From assembly GCF_017114995.1 (NCBI RefSeq), contig NZ_JABXKL010000026.1:33175-97174 (forward strand): 64,000 nt of DNA, written 5' to 3'. Below the pieces are notes generated by a model, which was not told the origin of the DNA, did no database searches, and saw only the letters and a list, made by a program, of their open reading frames with translations. Both the position numbers and the translations under genes were made by a program. The stretch comes from Nostoc sp. NMS9 (GTDB lineage Bacteria > Cyanobacteriota > Cyanobacteriia > Cyanobacteriales > Nostocaceae). Shown here piece by piece: positions 28,324-37,635 of the stretch. Positions within the stretch are counted from its first letter, which is position 1. Every line of letters begins with the position of its first letter.

Positions 28324-28512
28324 GAGTATTACTCCCTTGCTGTTTGTTCGCCGTCAGGTATTCCCGCTACAATACCCAAATTTTTTTAATAACTCCGATC
28401 GCGCAGCGTTTTGTTAGAGAAAGACACAAAAGAAAAGATAAATAATCTTATCGCGGGACAAGGAGTAAGTTAAAACTTTTTTCTTTCCCCTGCTCCCCTA
28501 GATATTCTCTAG

Positions 28513-28613
28513 CTAGTACAGGCGTAAATAAACATACCATTTTAAATGGCGCAAGAGCTTGGAATATAATTATGCGTGACTTTTGACTTTTGACTTCCGC
28601 CTTGCGGTACTAG
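28513..28613 (-). mobile_element. MITE with CTAGTAC ends, copy 1 (inverted)
   Basis: 101 bp bounded by CTAGTAC and GTACTAG. Its interior, TAAATAAACATACCATTTTA and the flanking TTGACTTTTGACTTCCGCCT, is the reverse complement of the element at 57507-57618; a third diverged copy lies at 40683-40785. Non-coding. Confidence 0.75.
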
Positions 28614-28685
28614 GTTCATCCAATAGGATGAATTGTCATTTTCACCTCCAAGTGACAATAGGGTAGTCAAGTAGAGGATAAAAAT

Positions 28686-30572
28686 ATGTCATCTGCTCAA
28701 GCGCCCTCCCTACCACCGTTGATTCCGCGCGAAATTCTGTTTGGGAATCCCGAAAAAACTAGTCCACAACTCTCCCCTGATGGCAAGTACTTGGCATATA
28801 TCGCCCCTGATGAGAAAAATGTCTTGCAGGTATGGTTGCGAACTATAGGACAAGAAGACGACAAGATACTAACTGCTGACAAAAAGCGTGGTATCCGCAT
28901 TTTCTTCTGGACTTATAACGCCGACCAGTTGATTTATATGCAAGACTCGGATGGCGATGAGAACTTTCACCTCCACTTGGTTAATATTCACTCCAAGATT
29001 GTGCGTGACTTAACGCCATTCCAGGGTGTGAAGGCCGAACTTGTGGAACTAGAACCTAAATTTCCAGATGAAGCGCTGGTAGCGTTGAACTTGAACAATC
29101 CCCAAAAGTTTGACGTTTACCGCATCAACCTCAAAAATGGTGCGGTTGAGTTCGACACTGATAACCCCGGTAACATTATCAGTTGGACATCTAACGCCCA
29201 GTTACAAATACGTGCAGCAACAGCTAGTACACCCGATGGTGGTTACGATTTATTGTTGCAGAAACCAGATAAACAGTGGGAAATTCTCCGCCACTGGGGG
29301 GCAGAGGAGGAAGGAAATTCTGTAAGTTTCTCAGATGATGGCAAAACCCTTTATATTCAAGGGAATCATGATGCTAACGCCAAACGTCTGCTAGCTGTTG
29401 ACCTAGAAACCCGTCAAGAAACTGTCATTGCTGAAGATGAGCAGTATGATGTCGTGGGGATAATTATTCATCCACTGACGCGAGTTATTCAAGCAGTTTC
29501 TTTCTACAAAGATAAACAAGAATGGCAGGTAATCGATCGCAGTATCGCCGCAGATTTTGACGAAATCGCCAAGGTGCGTCCTGGAGAATTCTCTATAATT
29601 AGCCGCGACTTGGAAGATAAAACTTGGGCTTTAGCTTATAGAACTGACAATGGCCCAGTTTATTACTATGCCTACAACCGAGAGTCCAAAACTAGCGCTT
29701 TCCTTTTTAGCAACCAACCCAAACTAGAAACGTTGCAGTTAGCTTCAATGCAACCGATTTCCTACGAAGCGCGGGATGGCTTAACTATCCATAGTTACCT
29801 GACAACTCCTGTGGGAATACCTACGCAGAATCTCCCAACAGTCCTGCTGGTTCATGGCGGCCCTTGGGCGCGGGATACTTGGGGTTTCTCTCCCACAACG
29901 CAATGGCTGGCTAACCGAGGTTATGCCGTGTTGCAAGTGAACTTTCGCGGTTCCACAGGCTATGGTAAAGCATTTTTGAATGCTGGAAATCGGGAATGGG
30001 GTGGCACAATGCACGATGACTTGATTGACAGCGTGAACTGGCTGGTAGAAAAAGGTATTTCTGATCCGCAAAAGATTGCGATTATGGGCGGTTCTTATGG
30101 AGGTTACGCCACCCTAGCAGGGTTGACTTTTACACCCGAAATCTTTGCTGCTGGCGTGGATATTGTCGGGCCAAGTAACCTGATTACCCTGATAGAAACT
30201 ATACCGCCCTATTGGGAACCGATCAAAGCAATGATTTATCATCGCATTGGCAACTTGGAGACAGAAGAGGAGTTTCTCAAATCGCGATCGCCTTTATTTT
30301 TCGCTGACCGAATTCAAAAACCTTTACTTATCGGTCAAGGTGCAAACGATCCACGGGTGAAACAATCAGAAAGCGATCAAATTGTCAACGCAATGCAACA
30401 AGCTGGTTTACCAGTGCAATATGTACTTTACAGTGATGAAGGACATGGTTTTGCCAGACCAGAAAATCGCTTGCACTTTTTTGCGATCGCTGAAGAGTTT
30501 CTCGCCAAATACTTAGCTGGTAGATTTGAACCTTTGGCAGATATCCCCGGTCATTCAGGAATAGTTAAATAA
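28686..30572 (+). CDS. S9 family (prolyl oligopeptidase-type) serine peptidase
   Basis: 628 aa. The N-terminal two thirds form a beta-propeller (repeats such as SPQLSPDGKYLAYIAPDE). The C-terminal alpha/beta-hydrolase domain contains nucleophile motif GGSYGGYATLAG (Ser about 470), the Asp in GANDPRVKQSES and the His in DEGHGFARPEN. Family members cleave short peptides, often after proline or as acylaminoacyl peptidases. No signal peptide, so cytoplasmic. AGAGGA precedes the ATG. Its last 40 codons and terminator are duplicated at 31338-31518, beyond the toxin-antitoxin genes. Confidence 0.92.
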   Translation: MSSAQAPSLPPLIPREILFGNPEKTSPQLSPDGKYLAYIAPDEKNVLQVWLRTIGQEDDKILTADKKRGIRIFFWTYNADQLIYMQDSDGDENFHLHLVNIHSKIVRDLTPFQGVKAELVELEPKFPDEALVALNLNNPQKFDVYRINLKNGAVEFDTDNPGNIISWTSNAQLQIRAATASTPDGGYDLLLQKPDKQWEILRHWGAEEEGNSVSFSDDGKTLYIQGNHDANAKRLLAVDLETRQETVIAEDEQYDVVGIIIHPLTRVIQAVSFYKDKQEWQVIDRSIAADFDEIAKVRPGEFSIISRDLEDKTWALAYRTDNGPVYYYAYNRESKTSAFLFSNQPKLETLQLASMQPISYEARDGLTIHSYLTTPVGIPTQNLPTVLLVHGGPWARDTWGFSPTTQWLANRGYAVLQVNFRGSTGYGKAFLNAGNREWGGTMHDDLIDSVNWLVEKGISDPQKIAIMGGSYGGYATLAGLTFTPEIFAAGVDIVGPSNLITLIETIPPYWEPIKAMIYHRIGNLETEEEFLKSRSPLFFADRIQKPLLIGQGANDPRVKQSESDQIVNAMQQAGLPVQYVLYSDEGHGFARPENRLHFFAIAEEFLAKYLAGRFEPLADIPGHSGIVK

Positions 30573-30584
30573 AGTTTCACGCAT

Positions 30585-30625
30585 GGTGGTTAGTGTAATT
30601 CACTGACCACCTTAATATTTTTAAT
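30585..30625 (+). terminator. Terminator after S9 peptidase
   Basis: GGTGGTTAGTG (30585-30595) pairs with CACTGACCACC (30601-30611), followed by TTAATATTTTT. Duplicated at 31476-31512. Confidence 0.8.
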
Positions 30626-30635
30626 TCGGAACGAT

Positions 30636-30980
30636 TCATGCATACAACAACTGATTCCTAATTTCATCAGCCGTTAGTGTGCTTACCAGAATACCAATCC
30701 GTTGCGCCACTTCATAAGCATTTTTCTGAGGCACAACGATAATCCCAAAATGTTCTCTATCCTGCTCCATATACTGAAGATGCAACCGCTCAAAATCGAC
30801 ACGGTTATGTGTCAGAATACATCTGCCTACAGAAGTTGCAAATTCCAGTTGCTCACGGTCAGTTTTGCCGAGAGATCCTTGTTCAGGAACAGTTGTGATA
30901 TCCAGACCGCGCGATCGCAACAGTCTAGCAACCAATGCTGACATATCCTCATCACTGTAAAGTGCAGCAAAAACCGTCAC
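30636..30980 (-). CDS. DUF5615 PIN-like protein, probable toxin
   Basis: 114 aa. The start FAALYSDEDMSALVARLLRS, central VGRCILTHNRVDFERLH and late GIIVVPQ are the acidic PIN-like motifs of the DUF5615/Mut7-C-related family, predicted RNases. It overlaps the upstream DUF433 gene by 4 bases, the standard arrangement of DUF433-DUF5615 modules described as toxin-antitoxin-like. Toxicity not shown by sequence. Confidence 0.85.
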   Translation of the reverse strand: MTVFAALYSDEDMSALVARLLRSRGLDITTVPEQGSLGKTDREQLEFATSVGRCILTHNRVDFERLHLQYMEQDREHFGIIVVPQKNAYEVAQRIGILVSTLTADEIRNQLLYA

Positions 30981-31270
30981 AATGTCCCCAATATAGCTTT
31001 TACAGACGGATGTATTAATTCATCGGGTACTCGGTTTCGTTCAATGTATTCATTAATCTCTGCCTGATGATCGAGATAAAAACTCAAGGCATCGAACACT
31101 TGTGCCAGTGTCAAATGTGGCAAATGGTTCGGGATTTCTTCTGGCATAATCCCCAACCGCCACAAACCGACGATGGCACGAACAGATGTCCGAGTACCTA
31201 TAATAATTGGCTCTCCACTCAAAATTTCAGGATTACGGGTAACGTAGCGTGAGGAGGTTTCAGCGAACAT
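30977..31270 (-). CDS. DUF433 protein, probable antitoxin
   Basis: 97 aa from ATG 31270 (MFAETSSRYVT); a GTG at 31282 is in frame. DUF433 signature: RNPEILSGEPIIIGTRTSVR, LGIMPEEIPNHLPHLTLAQV and FDALSFYLDHQAEINEYI, a small winged-helix or ribbon-helix type domain. It is translated just before and overlapping the DUF5615 gene. The module sits between two copies of the S9 peptidase 3' end. Confidence 0.85.
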   Translation of the reverse strand: MFAETSSRYVTRNPEILSGEPIIIGTRTSVRAIVGLWRLGIMPEEIPNHLPHLTLAQVFDALSFYLDHQAEINEYIERNRVPDELIHPSVKAILGTL

Positions 31271-31337
31271 AGAATAAATCACTTAGCACAACTGGCGTTG
31301 CCTCCAGTTTACCAATAGTTTTGGTCAGCAGCAGGCT

Positions 31338-31518
31338 GGTTTACCAGACTAAAAAATCGCTTGTTCGAGGAATGCGATCGCAGAAGAGTTTCTCGCCAAA
31401 TACTTAGGTGGAAGATTTGAACCTTTGGCAGATATCCCCGGTCATTCAGGAATAGTTAAATAAAGTCTCACGCATGGTGGTTAGTGTCATTCACCGACCA
31501 CCTTAATATTTTTAATCC
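31338..31518 (+). pseudogene. Duplicated 3' fragment of the S9 peptidase gene
   Basis: This non-coding stretch repeats 30447-30628 with high identity, including the end of the peptidase frame (FLAKYL...PLADIPGHSGIVK stop) and its terminator. The left part is more diverged. The two copies enclose the DUF433/DUF5615 module. Confidence 0.85.
31476..31512 (+). terminator. Duplicate copy of the S9 terminator
   Basis: GGTGGTTAGTG and CACCGACCACC with TTAATATTTTT. One change opens a mismatch in the stem. Confidence 0.6.
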
Positions 31519-31798
31519 AGTAAACCTAGACGCAAATGGTGTCACTGTGCCGAAACGGGAAAATCTTACACTAATGTAAGATTGAAAGCCTTTATTAGCA
31601 ATATTTTTGGGATAGTATTCTTTTTAGTTTAATTCCAATGAAAGAGCTATTCATTTCAACATAGTTTAAGCAACGCGGATTAAGCTTATAGAGTTCAGTC
31701 ACGGTTTTGCTACAACTATCTTAAACAAGAATAAATCAAAATCTTGGCTAAAAATGGGTAAAATAAATTAGAATAGTCCGCAAGTAGTGGGGCGAATA

Positions 31799-32035
31799 AT
31801 GATGTCCTCCGAACCCAGTGAATTAGATAAAAAGATTCAGTCTGCGGCAGAACTGAGTCAAAAAATTACTAATGCATTAAAAGAAACATCAAAAAAAAAA
31901 TCAGAGCAAGCCTCAGAAGAATTTAATACAATAATTAAAAAGAATGAGAGTGAAGAAGAAGAACGAACCTTACAAGCAGAGATTAAACGTAAAGCAAGAA
32001 GAGATGAAATTAGAAAACAATGGAAGCGCTACTAG
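31799..32035 (+). CDS. Small charged hypothetical protein
   Basis: 78 aa from ATG 31799 (an adjacent ATG follows at 31802). Strongly helical and charged, rich in Lys, Glu and Ser (SELDKKIQSAAELSQKI, EEERTLQAEIKRKARRDEI), probably coiled coil. Not recognised. It overlaps the start of the next gene by 32 bases, suggesting translational coupling and a joint role. Confidence 0.6.
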   Translation: MMSSEPSELDKKIQSAAELSQKITNALKETSKKKSEQASEEFNTIIKKNESEEEERTLQAEIKRKARRDEIRKQWKRY

Positions 32036-32888
32036 TTTAAAACACTTTATTTACTTAGACAGAAACCGTCTAAATTCATATTTTTCTCAATTAGAAGATG
32101 GGTTAATTCAAGTAAGAAGATTAACAGAAAATTTAGCAAATAAAACTGCTGATGTACATGGAGAGAGATATACAGAAAAGACAGAAGAAGAAGGAAGAGA
32201 CATAGAGTTGAGTGTAGGGCCAAAGAATCTTATGGGCGGGGTATCAGGGAGAGGGAATGATAAGATAACTAAAAAAGAAGGATATAAAGAAGGTGCCAAA
32301 ACAATAATGGACGAATCATCAGAAAGCTTTTCACAGGATAAAATTGATTATCATAACACTTATTTAATATTTGAAAAGCAACTGATTAAAAAAGGTATTT
32401 TAAAAGAAATTCGCCATGAGAATCAATTAAAGCAGTACGCATCTTTAATCAAAATTACAGGAACATCAAAATTTTTTGATTGGAATTCATTGCTAAAAGT
32501 TTTTGATGAATTTGGAAATCTTATAGCTAATAATTCTCCACCAGAAGAAGCATTACAAGCAGATGCAACTAAACTAATATTACAAGCAGTAAAATTATTC
32601 TCCCTTGGAGAAATTACTTTACACACAAAAATAGGAAATTCAATTTTAATTAGCTCTCTTAATGTTGAAAATTTATGTATGACCAAGGATCAACTACGTT
32701 CAACATATGTAATGCCGGGAGATGTAGAAACAACTATTGTTGGATTTGTACCAAAACGAAGAATAGAACAAACTACATTCCCTGGATTGGCAGGAACTCT
32801 AAATATGGCAGAGTTATGGACTCAAATGGCAGGAGAAGTTCAAACAGTCATCGACCCATTAGCAATCTATACAGAAATACATATCTAA
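32004..32888 (+). CDS. DUF6414-like uncharacterised protein
   Basis: 294 aa from ATG 32004 (MKLENNGSATS), preceded by AGAAGAG; the frame stays open further upstream. The N-terminal block FIYLDRNRLNSYFSQLEDGL resembles the start of DUF6414-type proteins (hydrophobic strand, LD, then S...Q helix). The middle is charged and Gly-rich. Later, GDVETTIVGFVPKRRIEQ and LWTQMAGEVQ look like strands and a helix of a compact domain. No catalytic motif. AT-rich compared with neighbours, which hints at transfer. Pairs with the preceding small gene. Confidence 0.6.
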   Translation: MKLENNGSATSLKHFIYLDRNRLNSYFSQLEDGLIQVRRLTENLANKTADVHGERYTEKTEEEGRDIELSVGPKNLMGGVSGRGNDKITKKEGYKEGAKTIMDESSESFSQDKIDYHNTYLIFEKQLIKKGILKEIRHENQLKQYASLIKITGTSKFFDWNSLLKVFDEFGNLIANNSPPEEALQADATKLILQAVKLFSLGEITLHTKIGNSILISSLNVENLCMTKDQLRSTYVMPGDVETTIVGFVPKRRIEQTTFPGLAGTLNMAELWTQMAGEVQTVIDPLAIYTEIHI

Positions 32889-33046
32889 TAAAAAATAATT
32901 AATTTAAAACCGGCAAAAGTTCTTTAATTTTCTCATTTTTCTAACTCGTGTACGTTTAGAAATCTGTTTACCCATCATCGCACAATTTTATTGCGCGATG
33001 ATTGCACTTCTCAAATCACTTCGTCTGTTTGCCTTTGAAATTTAAA

Positions 33047-33649
33047 CTAAGAAATGGCATTACCCGCATTGCTTTCTCCAGCTTTGAGTACTAGCTCTCC
33101 GATTAGCTGTAACTCTGGGAAAATAGTAGAAGCGATCGCACTGTTTCCTGTAAATCTGGTTTCTTCATAAAACCCGTCAACTAATATCAGTACGGTAACT
33201 ACATTTATTTGTGGATCAACAATCCAATATTCAGCAATTCCCCTTGCGGCATACTCGGAACGTTTGTAGCGATAGTCCCGATCTTCGTTAGCTTTGCCAG
33301 GAGAAACAACCTCGACAACTAAAGCCGGAGGTGGCATATCTAGAGTGATTGTGGATCGCGTTGCACCTTCTAAGGCGGTTGCAAGTTCATCCGTCAGCAC
33401 AACTAAGTCAGGAATGCGAGTTGTCGCACGAGAACCAGCAACAACAATTTCAACTTTGTTACTTAAGCGATTAACTGGGACGAACTTGAGGAAATTTACC
33501 AGCAGAAAGAGAGATATCTGGACATTTTTTGGGCTTTCAGGTGGCATTGCAACTAACTCACCTGCCACCAGTTCATATTGGCTATCCGTGCCATCGTCAT
33601 ACTTAAAATATTCCTCAAGCGTTAGACCTTTGCCAATGATTGCAGTCAT
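33047..33649 (-). CDS. Uma2 family (DUF820) endonuclease-like protein
   Basis: 200 aa PD-(D/E)XK fold protein: LTLEEYFKYDDGTDSQYELVAGELVAMPPES, TRIPDLVVLTDE, PPPALVVEVVSPGKANEDRDYRYKRSEYAARGIAEYWIVDP. The catalytic Asp, Glu-Val and Lys pattern is intact. Very abundant in Nostoc; function unresolved, a restriction- or transposition-like role is only speculation. Stands alone, convergent with the preceding gene. Confidence 0.9.
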   Translation of the reverse strand: MTAIIGKGLTLEEYFKYDDGTDSQYELVAGELVAMPPESPKNVQISLFLLVNFLKFVPVNRLSNKVEIVVAGSRATTRIPDLVVLTDELATALEGATRSTITLDMPPPALVVEVVSPGKANEDRDYRYKRSEYAARGIAEYWIVDPQINVVTVLILVDGFYEETRFTGNSAIASTIFPELQLIGELVLKAGESNAGNAIS

Positions 33650-33814
33650 ATCAGGTCAACAGAAGTTACGTACTAATAGTTTACCAAATTCATCAATCCT
33701 GATCTATTATTTAAAACCACAGATAATTCATGGGTATTTATCTGTGGTTATATTTTCATCAAATTGACTTTTGCCAATTTACTAAATGCCTGATTATTTA
33801 AAGCGATCGCTTCC

Positions 33815-34807
33815 CTAAAATTGCTGCAAAAACCGCAAATCGCTAGCATACAAACGACGAATATCATCGATTTGATGTAACACCATTGCAAAGCGTTCTA
33901 CACCAAAACCGGCAGCAAACCCTGTATAAACTTCTGGGTCGTAACCCACAGACTTAAGTACATTTGGATCGACCATACCGCAGCCCATCACCTCCAGCCA
34001 GCGCCCATTCCACTGCAAATCCACTTCAGCAGAAGGTTCAGTAAACGGGAAATAACTGGCGCGGAAACGAATTGGTAAATCGCCAAATATTGCTTGTAAA
34101 AATACTTTAATTGTGCCTTTGAGGTCTGTAAAAGTTAATCCCTCATCAATGGCTAAAAGTTCTATTTGATGGAAAACTGCTGAGTGAGTCGCGTCTACAT
34201 TATCTCGCCGATAAACTCGCCCTGGAGCCACAACCCGAATCGGTGGTTCTTCTCTTTCCATGTAACGAATTTGCACCGAAGATGTATGAGTCCGTAAAAG
34301 ATTCCCATCTGGCAGGTAGAAGGTATCCTGCATATCACGGGCGGGGTGGTCAGGCGGGGTATTAAGAGCCTCGAAATTATAGTAATCTGTTTCCATCTCT
34401 GGCCCTTCAGCCACCGTGTAGCCCATACCGACAAAGATATCCAGTGCCCGGTCAATAATGCCGTTGAGGGGATGAATGCGACCTTGGGGGCTGTAAATTC
34501 CTGGCATAGTTACATCCAGAGTTTCCGCCTCTAGCAAAGCTTGAATTTGCGCGGCTTCTAAGGCAGCACGTTGCTGGTCTAGACTAGTTTGCAAGGATTC
34601 TTTGACTGTATTGGCGATCGCTCCAATTTTTGGCCGTTCCTCTGCGCTCATCTGCCCCATACTTCGCAACAGTGCCCCCAGTTCCCCTTTCTTACCCAGA
34701 TAGTTAACTCTGAGTTCCTCCAGACGTTCTAAGGTGTCGGCGGCTGCGATCGCTTTTTCTCCTTCTTGCCGCAGTGCTAAAAGTTGAGCTTCTAAATTGC
34801 TAGTCAT
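33815..34807 (-). CDS. pheS: Phenylalanyl-tRNA synthetase alpha subunit
   Basis: 330 aa class II synthetase subunit, pairs with PheT to charge tRNA-Phe. The N-terminal coiled coil (1-90) is followed by motif 1 ([22 protein letters not shown]), motif 2 ([26 protein letters not shown]) and motif 3 ([20 protein letters not shown]). The phenylalanine-binding FTEPSAEVD is present. Full length. pheT is not adjacent, which is common in cyanobacteria. Confidence 0.96.
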   Translation of the reverse strand: MTSNLEAQLLALRQEGEKAIAAADTLERLEELRVNYLGKKGELGALLRSMGQMSAEERPKIGAIANTVKESLQTSLDQQRAALEAAQIQALLEAETLDVTMPGIYSPQGRIHPLNGIIDRALDIFVGMGYTVAEGPEMETDYYNFEALNTPPDHPARDMQDTFYLPDGNLLRTHTSSVQIRYMEREEPPIRVVAPGRVYRRDNVDATHSAVFHQIELLAIDEGLTFTDLKGTIKVFLQAIFGDLPIRFRASYFPFTEPSAEVDLQWNGRWLEVMGCGMVDPNVLKSVGYDPEVYTGFAAGFGVERFAMVLHQIDDIRRLYASDLRFLQQF

Positions 34808-35150
34808 TAGTTATTAGTCATTGGTCATTAGTCATTAGTCTATAGTCAAAAGCTGTGAACTGGTCGATAAATAAACTTACAGTCATACCATTAACATCAG
34901 CTAAAGGTGAGGGTTGAAACCAAACCTCTGTTTATCAGTTAGAGATGATTGGGCTAGTACAGCGGGTGCGTAAATCCAGCTAACATCTTACTTCACCAGA
35001 CTTGGGGATTGAGCAACTTGTCTTAAAGGTAAGCAAAATTCCGCCACACTGTCTAGTGAGTATAAATGTTTTTTTGCTGCTTGTGACCTCAGACATTGAC
35101 AAATGGCTAATAACAAATAACTAATAACTAATGACCAATGACTAATGACT

Positions 35151-35957
35151 ATGAAATTACTAATTAGCAACGATGATGGCATTTCTGCCTTGGGGATTCG
35201 TACCCTAGCCAACTATTTGGCAGAGGCTGGTCATGATGTGAGTGTAGTTTGCCCAGACCGAGAGCGATCGGCAACTGGACACGGCTTAACTTTACACCAA
35301 CCGATTCGTGCCGAAATTGTTGAAGATATTTTTCATCCTGCTGTCAAAGCTTGGGCTTGTGATGGTACGCCTTCAGATTGCGTCAAATTGGCGCTGTGGG
35401 CTTTATTGGAAACTCCCCCAGATTTGGTTCTCTCTGGTATTAATCAAGGTGCGAATTTGGGAACTGAAATTCTGTATTCTGGCACTGTTTCTGCGGCAAT
35501 GGAAGGTTTAATTGAAGGCATTCCCAGTGTAGCGCTGAGTCTTATGAGTCACACATCTAAAGACTTTCAAGCTGCTGCTAAGTTTGCCACAGTTCTCGTA
35601 GACCAGTTAGCCCAAAAACCGCTGCCAGATTTAATGTTGCTCAACGTCAATATTCCTGCGGTTAAATGGGAAAAAATTGCCGGAGTTACTCTCACCCGTC
35701 AAGGCATACGGCGTTACATTGATGTGTTTAATAAACGAGTCGATCCTCGTGGAAAAACGTACTACTGGTTAACCGGAGAGGTAATTGAGGATGTGGAACC
35801 CCCAAGCGGATTAAATCTGCTTCAAAATGTACCGACAGACGTGCAGGTTGTACGTAAAAACTACATCAGTATTACTCCGTTACAATACAATCTTACTTAC
35901 GCAACTGGATTAGAGAAATTATCGGAGTGGGAATTCAATTTTCCTGGAATCATTTGA
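35151..35957 (+). CDS. surE: 5'/3'-nucleotidase SurE
   Basis: 268 aa from ATG 35151 ([10 protein letters not shown]); ATG 35145 adds two residues. Metal-binding N-D-D in [40 protein letters not shown] and [28 protein letters not shown] are the SurE signatures. It hydrolyses nucleoside monophosphates and short polyphosphate. Upstream are short ATGACTA-type heptameric repeats; no strong Shine-Dalgarno. Confidence 0.95.
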   Translation: MKLLISNDDGISALGIRTLANYLAEAGHDVSVVCPDRERSATGHGLTLHQPIRAEIVEDIFHPAVKAWACDGTPSDCVKLALWALLETPPDLVLSGINQGANLGTEILYSGTVSAAMEGLIEGIPSVALSLMSHTSKDFQAAAKFATVLVDQLAQKPLPDLMLLNVNIPAVKWEKIAGVTLTRQGIRRYIDVFNKRVDPRGKTYYWLTGEVIEDVEPPSGLNLLQNVPTDVQVVRKNYISITPLQYNLTYATGLEKLSEWEFNFPGII

Positions 35958-36234
35958 TTTATCAGGACAAAAATGTAGTTATTCAAATGCATCACGAAAA
36001 AATGTAGGCTATAACGTAGGGGCACTCTTGAAATAACCGATACACATCCACCCCAACACCTGGGAAATTATAACTGACGTATCTCATTCACTTTTACACA
36101 ATCAGCCAGAAACAGGATATGCTGTTTTACCAAGAAATCCCCCCTCTAGCAAAATCGGTGAGACAGCATAAACTTAGACAAAATAAGTAACAATTCTTTC
36201 ATTTATCGCCCGCTCAGTCCAGCAAGCAACACCC

Positions 36235-37131
36235 ATGTCTAGGATAGAGAATCAATTTACCGTACAATTTTGGGGCGTTCGCGGCAGCATCCCCAGCCCA
36301 GGTCCACACACTGTTCGTTACGGCGGTAATACCCCTTGCATATCAATGCAAGCGGGCGATAAACGCTTAGTTTTCGATGCTGGCACGGGACTACATGTTT
36401 TGGGGCAATCTCTGTTGCGCCAAATGCCGTTAGAAGCTCACATATTTTTTACCCACTCTCACTGGGATCACATGCAAGGTTTTCCCTTCTTTACGCCAGG
36501 ATTTGTAAAGGGGAATGACTTTCATATCTACGGCGCGATCGCACCTGATGGTTCTACCATAGAACAGCGCCTCAACGATCAAATGTTGCACCCGAACTTT
36601 CCCGTACCCTTGCAAATTATGCAAGCCAATTTAAATTTCTACGATATTCGACCGGGGCAACCAATCCACATCGATGACCTTACCATAGAAACAGCACCTT
36701 TAAACCATCCAGGTGAAGCTGTAGGATACCGCGTCAACTGGCGTGGTGGTGCAGCTACTTACATCACTGATACCGAACATTTTCCCGATCGACTCGATGA
36801 CAATGTGTTGTGGCTAGCTCGTAATGCTGACATTCTGGTTTACGATTCTACCTACACAGACGAGGAATACCACTCGCCAAAATCCCCGAAAATTGGCTGG
36901 GGACATTCTACCTGGCAAGAAGCGGTAAAAGTGGCACAAGCCGCTAACGTCAAAACTCTGGTAATTTACCACCACGACCCGGCACACGATGACGACTTTT
37001 TGGATCGTGTAGGCAAAGAAGCCGCTGAAAAATTTCCTGGTGCTATTATGGCACGGGAAGGATTGGTACTTCAGGTTCCGACCTCAGTTGTCTTATCAGA
37101 ATCTTTTCCTGTTAGCAAGTTTTCTACCTAA
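36235..37131 (+). CDS. MBL-fold metal-dependent hydrolase
   Basis: 298 aa beta-lactamase-fold hydrolase. FWGVRGSIPSPGPHTVRYGG N-terminus, metal ligands in THSHWDHMQGFP (HxHxDH), later NHPGEAVGYRV, TYITDTEHFPD (Asp) and YHHDPAHDDD (His). The VRGSIP opening places it with phosphodiesterase-like MBL proteins. Substrate not known. Intact and single copy here. Confidence 0.88.
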   Translation: MSRIENQFTVQFWGVRGSIPSPGPHTVRYGGNTPCISMQAGDKRLVFDAGTGLHVLGQSLLRQMPLEAHIFFTHSHWDHMQGFPFFTPGFVKGNDFHIYGAIAPDGSTIEQRLNDQMLHPNFPVPLQIMQANLNFYDIRPGQPIHIDDLTIETAPLNHPGEAVGYRVNWRGGAATYITDTEHFPDRLDDNVLWLARNADILVYDSTYTDEEYHSPKSPKIGWGHSTWQEAVKVAQAANVKTLVIYHHDPAHDDDFLDRVGKEAAEKFPGAIMAREGLVLQVPTSVVLSESFPVSKFST

Positions 37132-37159
37132 AGATTGCGATCGGAGGAATTGGAGATTT

Positions 37160-37620
37160 TAGATTAGATTGGTGATCAGAGGCTTTCAGCGCGAGAGCAT
37201 ACCTGTTGGCTGTACGGTGAGACAGCGCTGCCCAGAGTTGTCAGAGCGCCGACCACAGGATTGGGGCGACAACAGGAGGACAAACTTTATAGATTCACCA
37301 ACACAGCCCAGATACCCACAGACGCCCTAAGATTGCGGCTGATGGTCGCCCTAAAACCTCGTTGAAGTCTCAACACGGAACTAGAGCCTTTTTAGCTCTG
37401 GTATTTGGGGTTATCTAGACTTAGCAATTAGCTCTCAAGCCGATAGCACAAGAAACCATCTTGGGCGACTTCCCTTGGGTTAGGCTTTTAGCTGATAGCT
37501 AAAAGGGGTGGCATTAACACCCTGGCTGATAGCACAAGACCTCATGGGCAGTTGGTGAATGTCCTCCTGAAGGCGGTTTACCATAGGGTAGCTTCCTGCT
37601 GAGAGCTAAAATAAACCTAA
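37160..37620 (+). ncRNA. Candidate structured RNA or leader upstream of ribF
   Basis: The 504-base gap before ribF has no open frame but many hairpins: CAGCGC/GCGCTG around 37188-37229, GTTGTC/GACAAC (about 37218-37276), ACTAGAGC/GCTCTGGT (37380-37402), TTTTAGCT-GAT-AGCTAAAA (37486-37504), GGGTG/CACCC (about 37506-37522). GCTGATAGC or GCCGATAGC followed by ACAAG recurs. It lacks the core motifs of RNase P RNA, tmRNA, SRP RNA and the FMN riboswitch. Strand is assumed from ribF. Could be a new RNA or a decayed repeat. Confidence 0.4.
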
Positions 37621-37635
37621 AATCTCAGAATCCAC

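Noticed and set aside
37132..37635. RNase P RNA, tmRNA, SRP RNA or FMN riboswitch
   Set aside because: The conserved cores (GAGGAAAGTCC, tag reading frame with tRNA-like end, GGTCAGGTCCGG, and the FMN aptamer) are not present.
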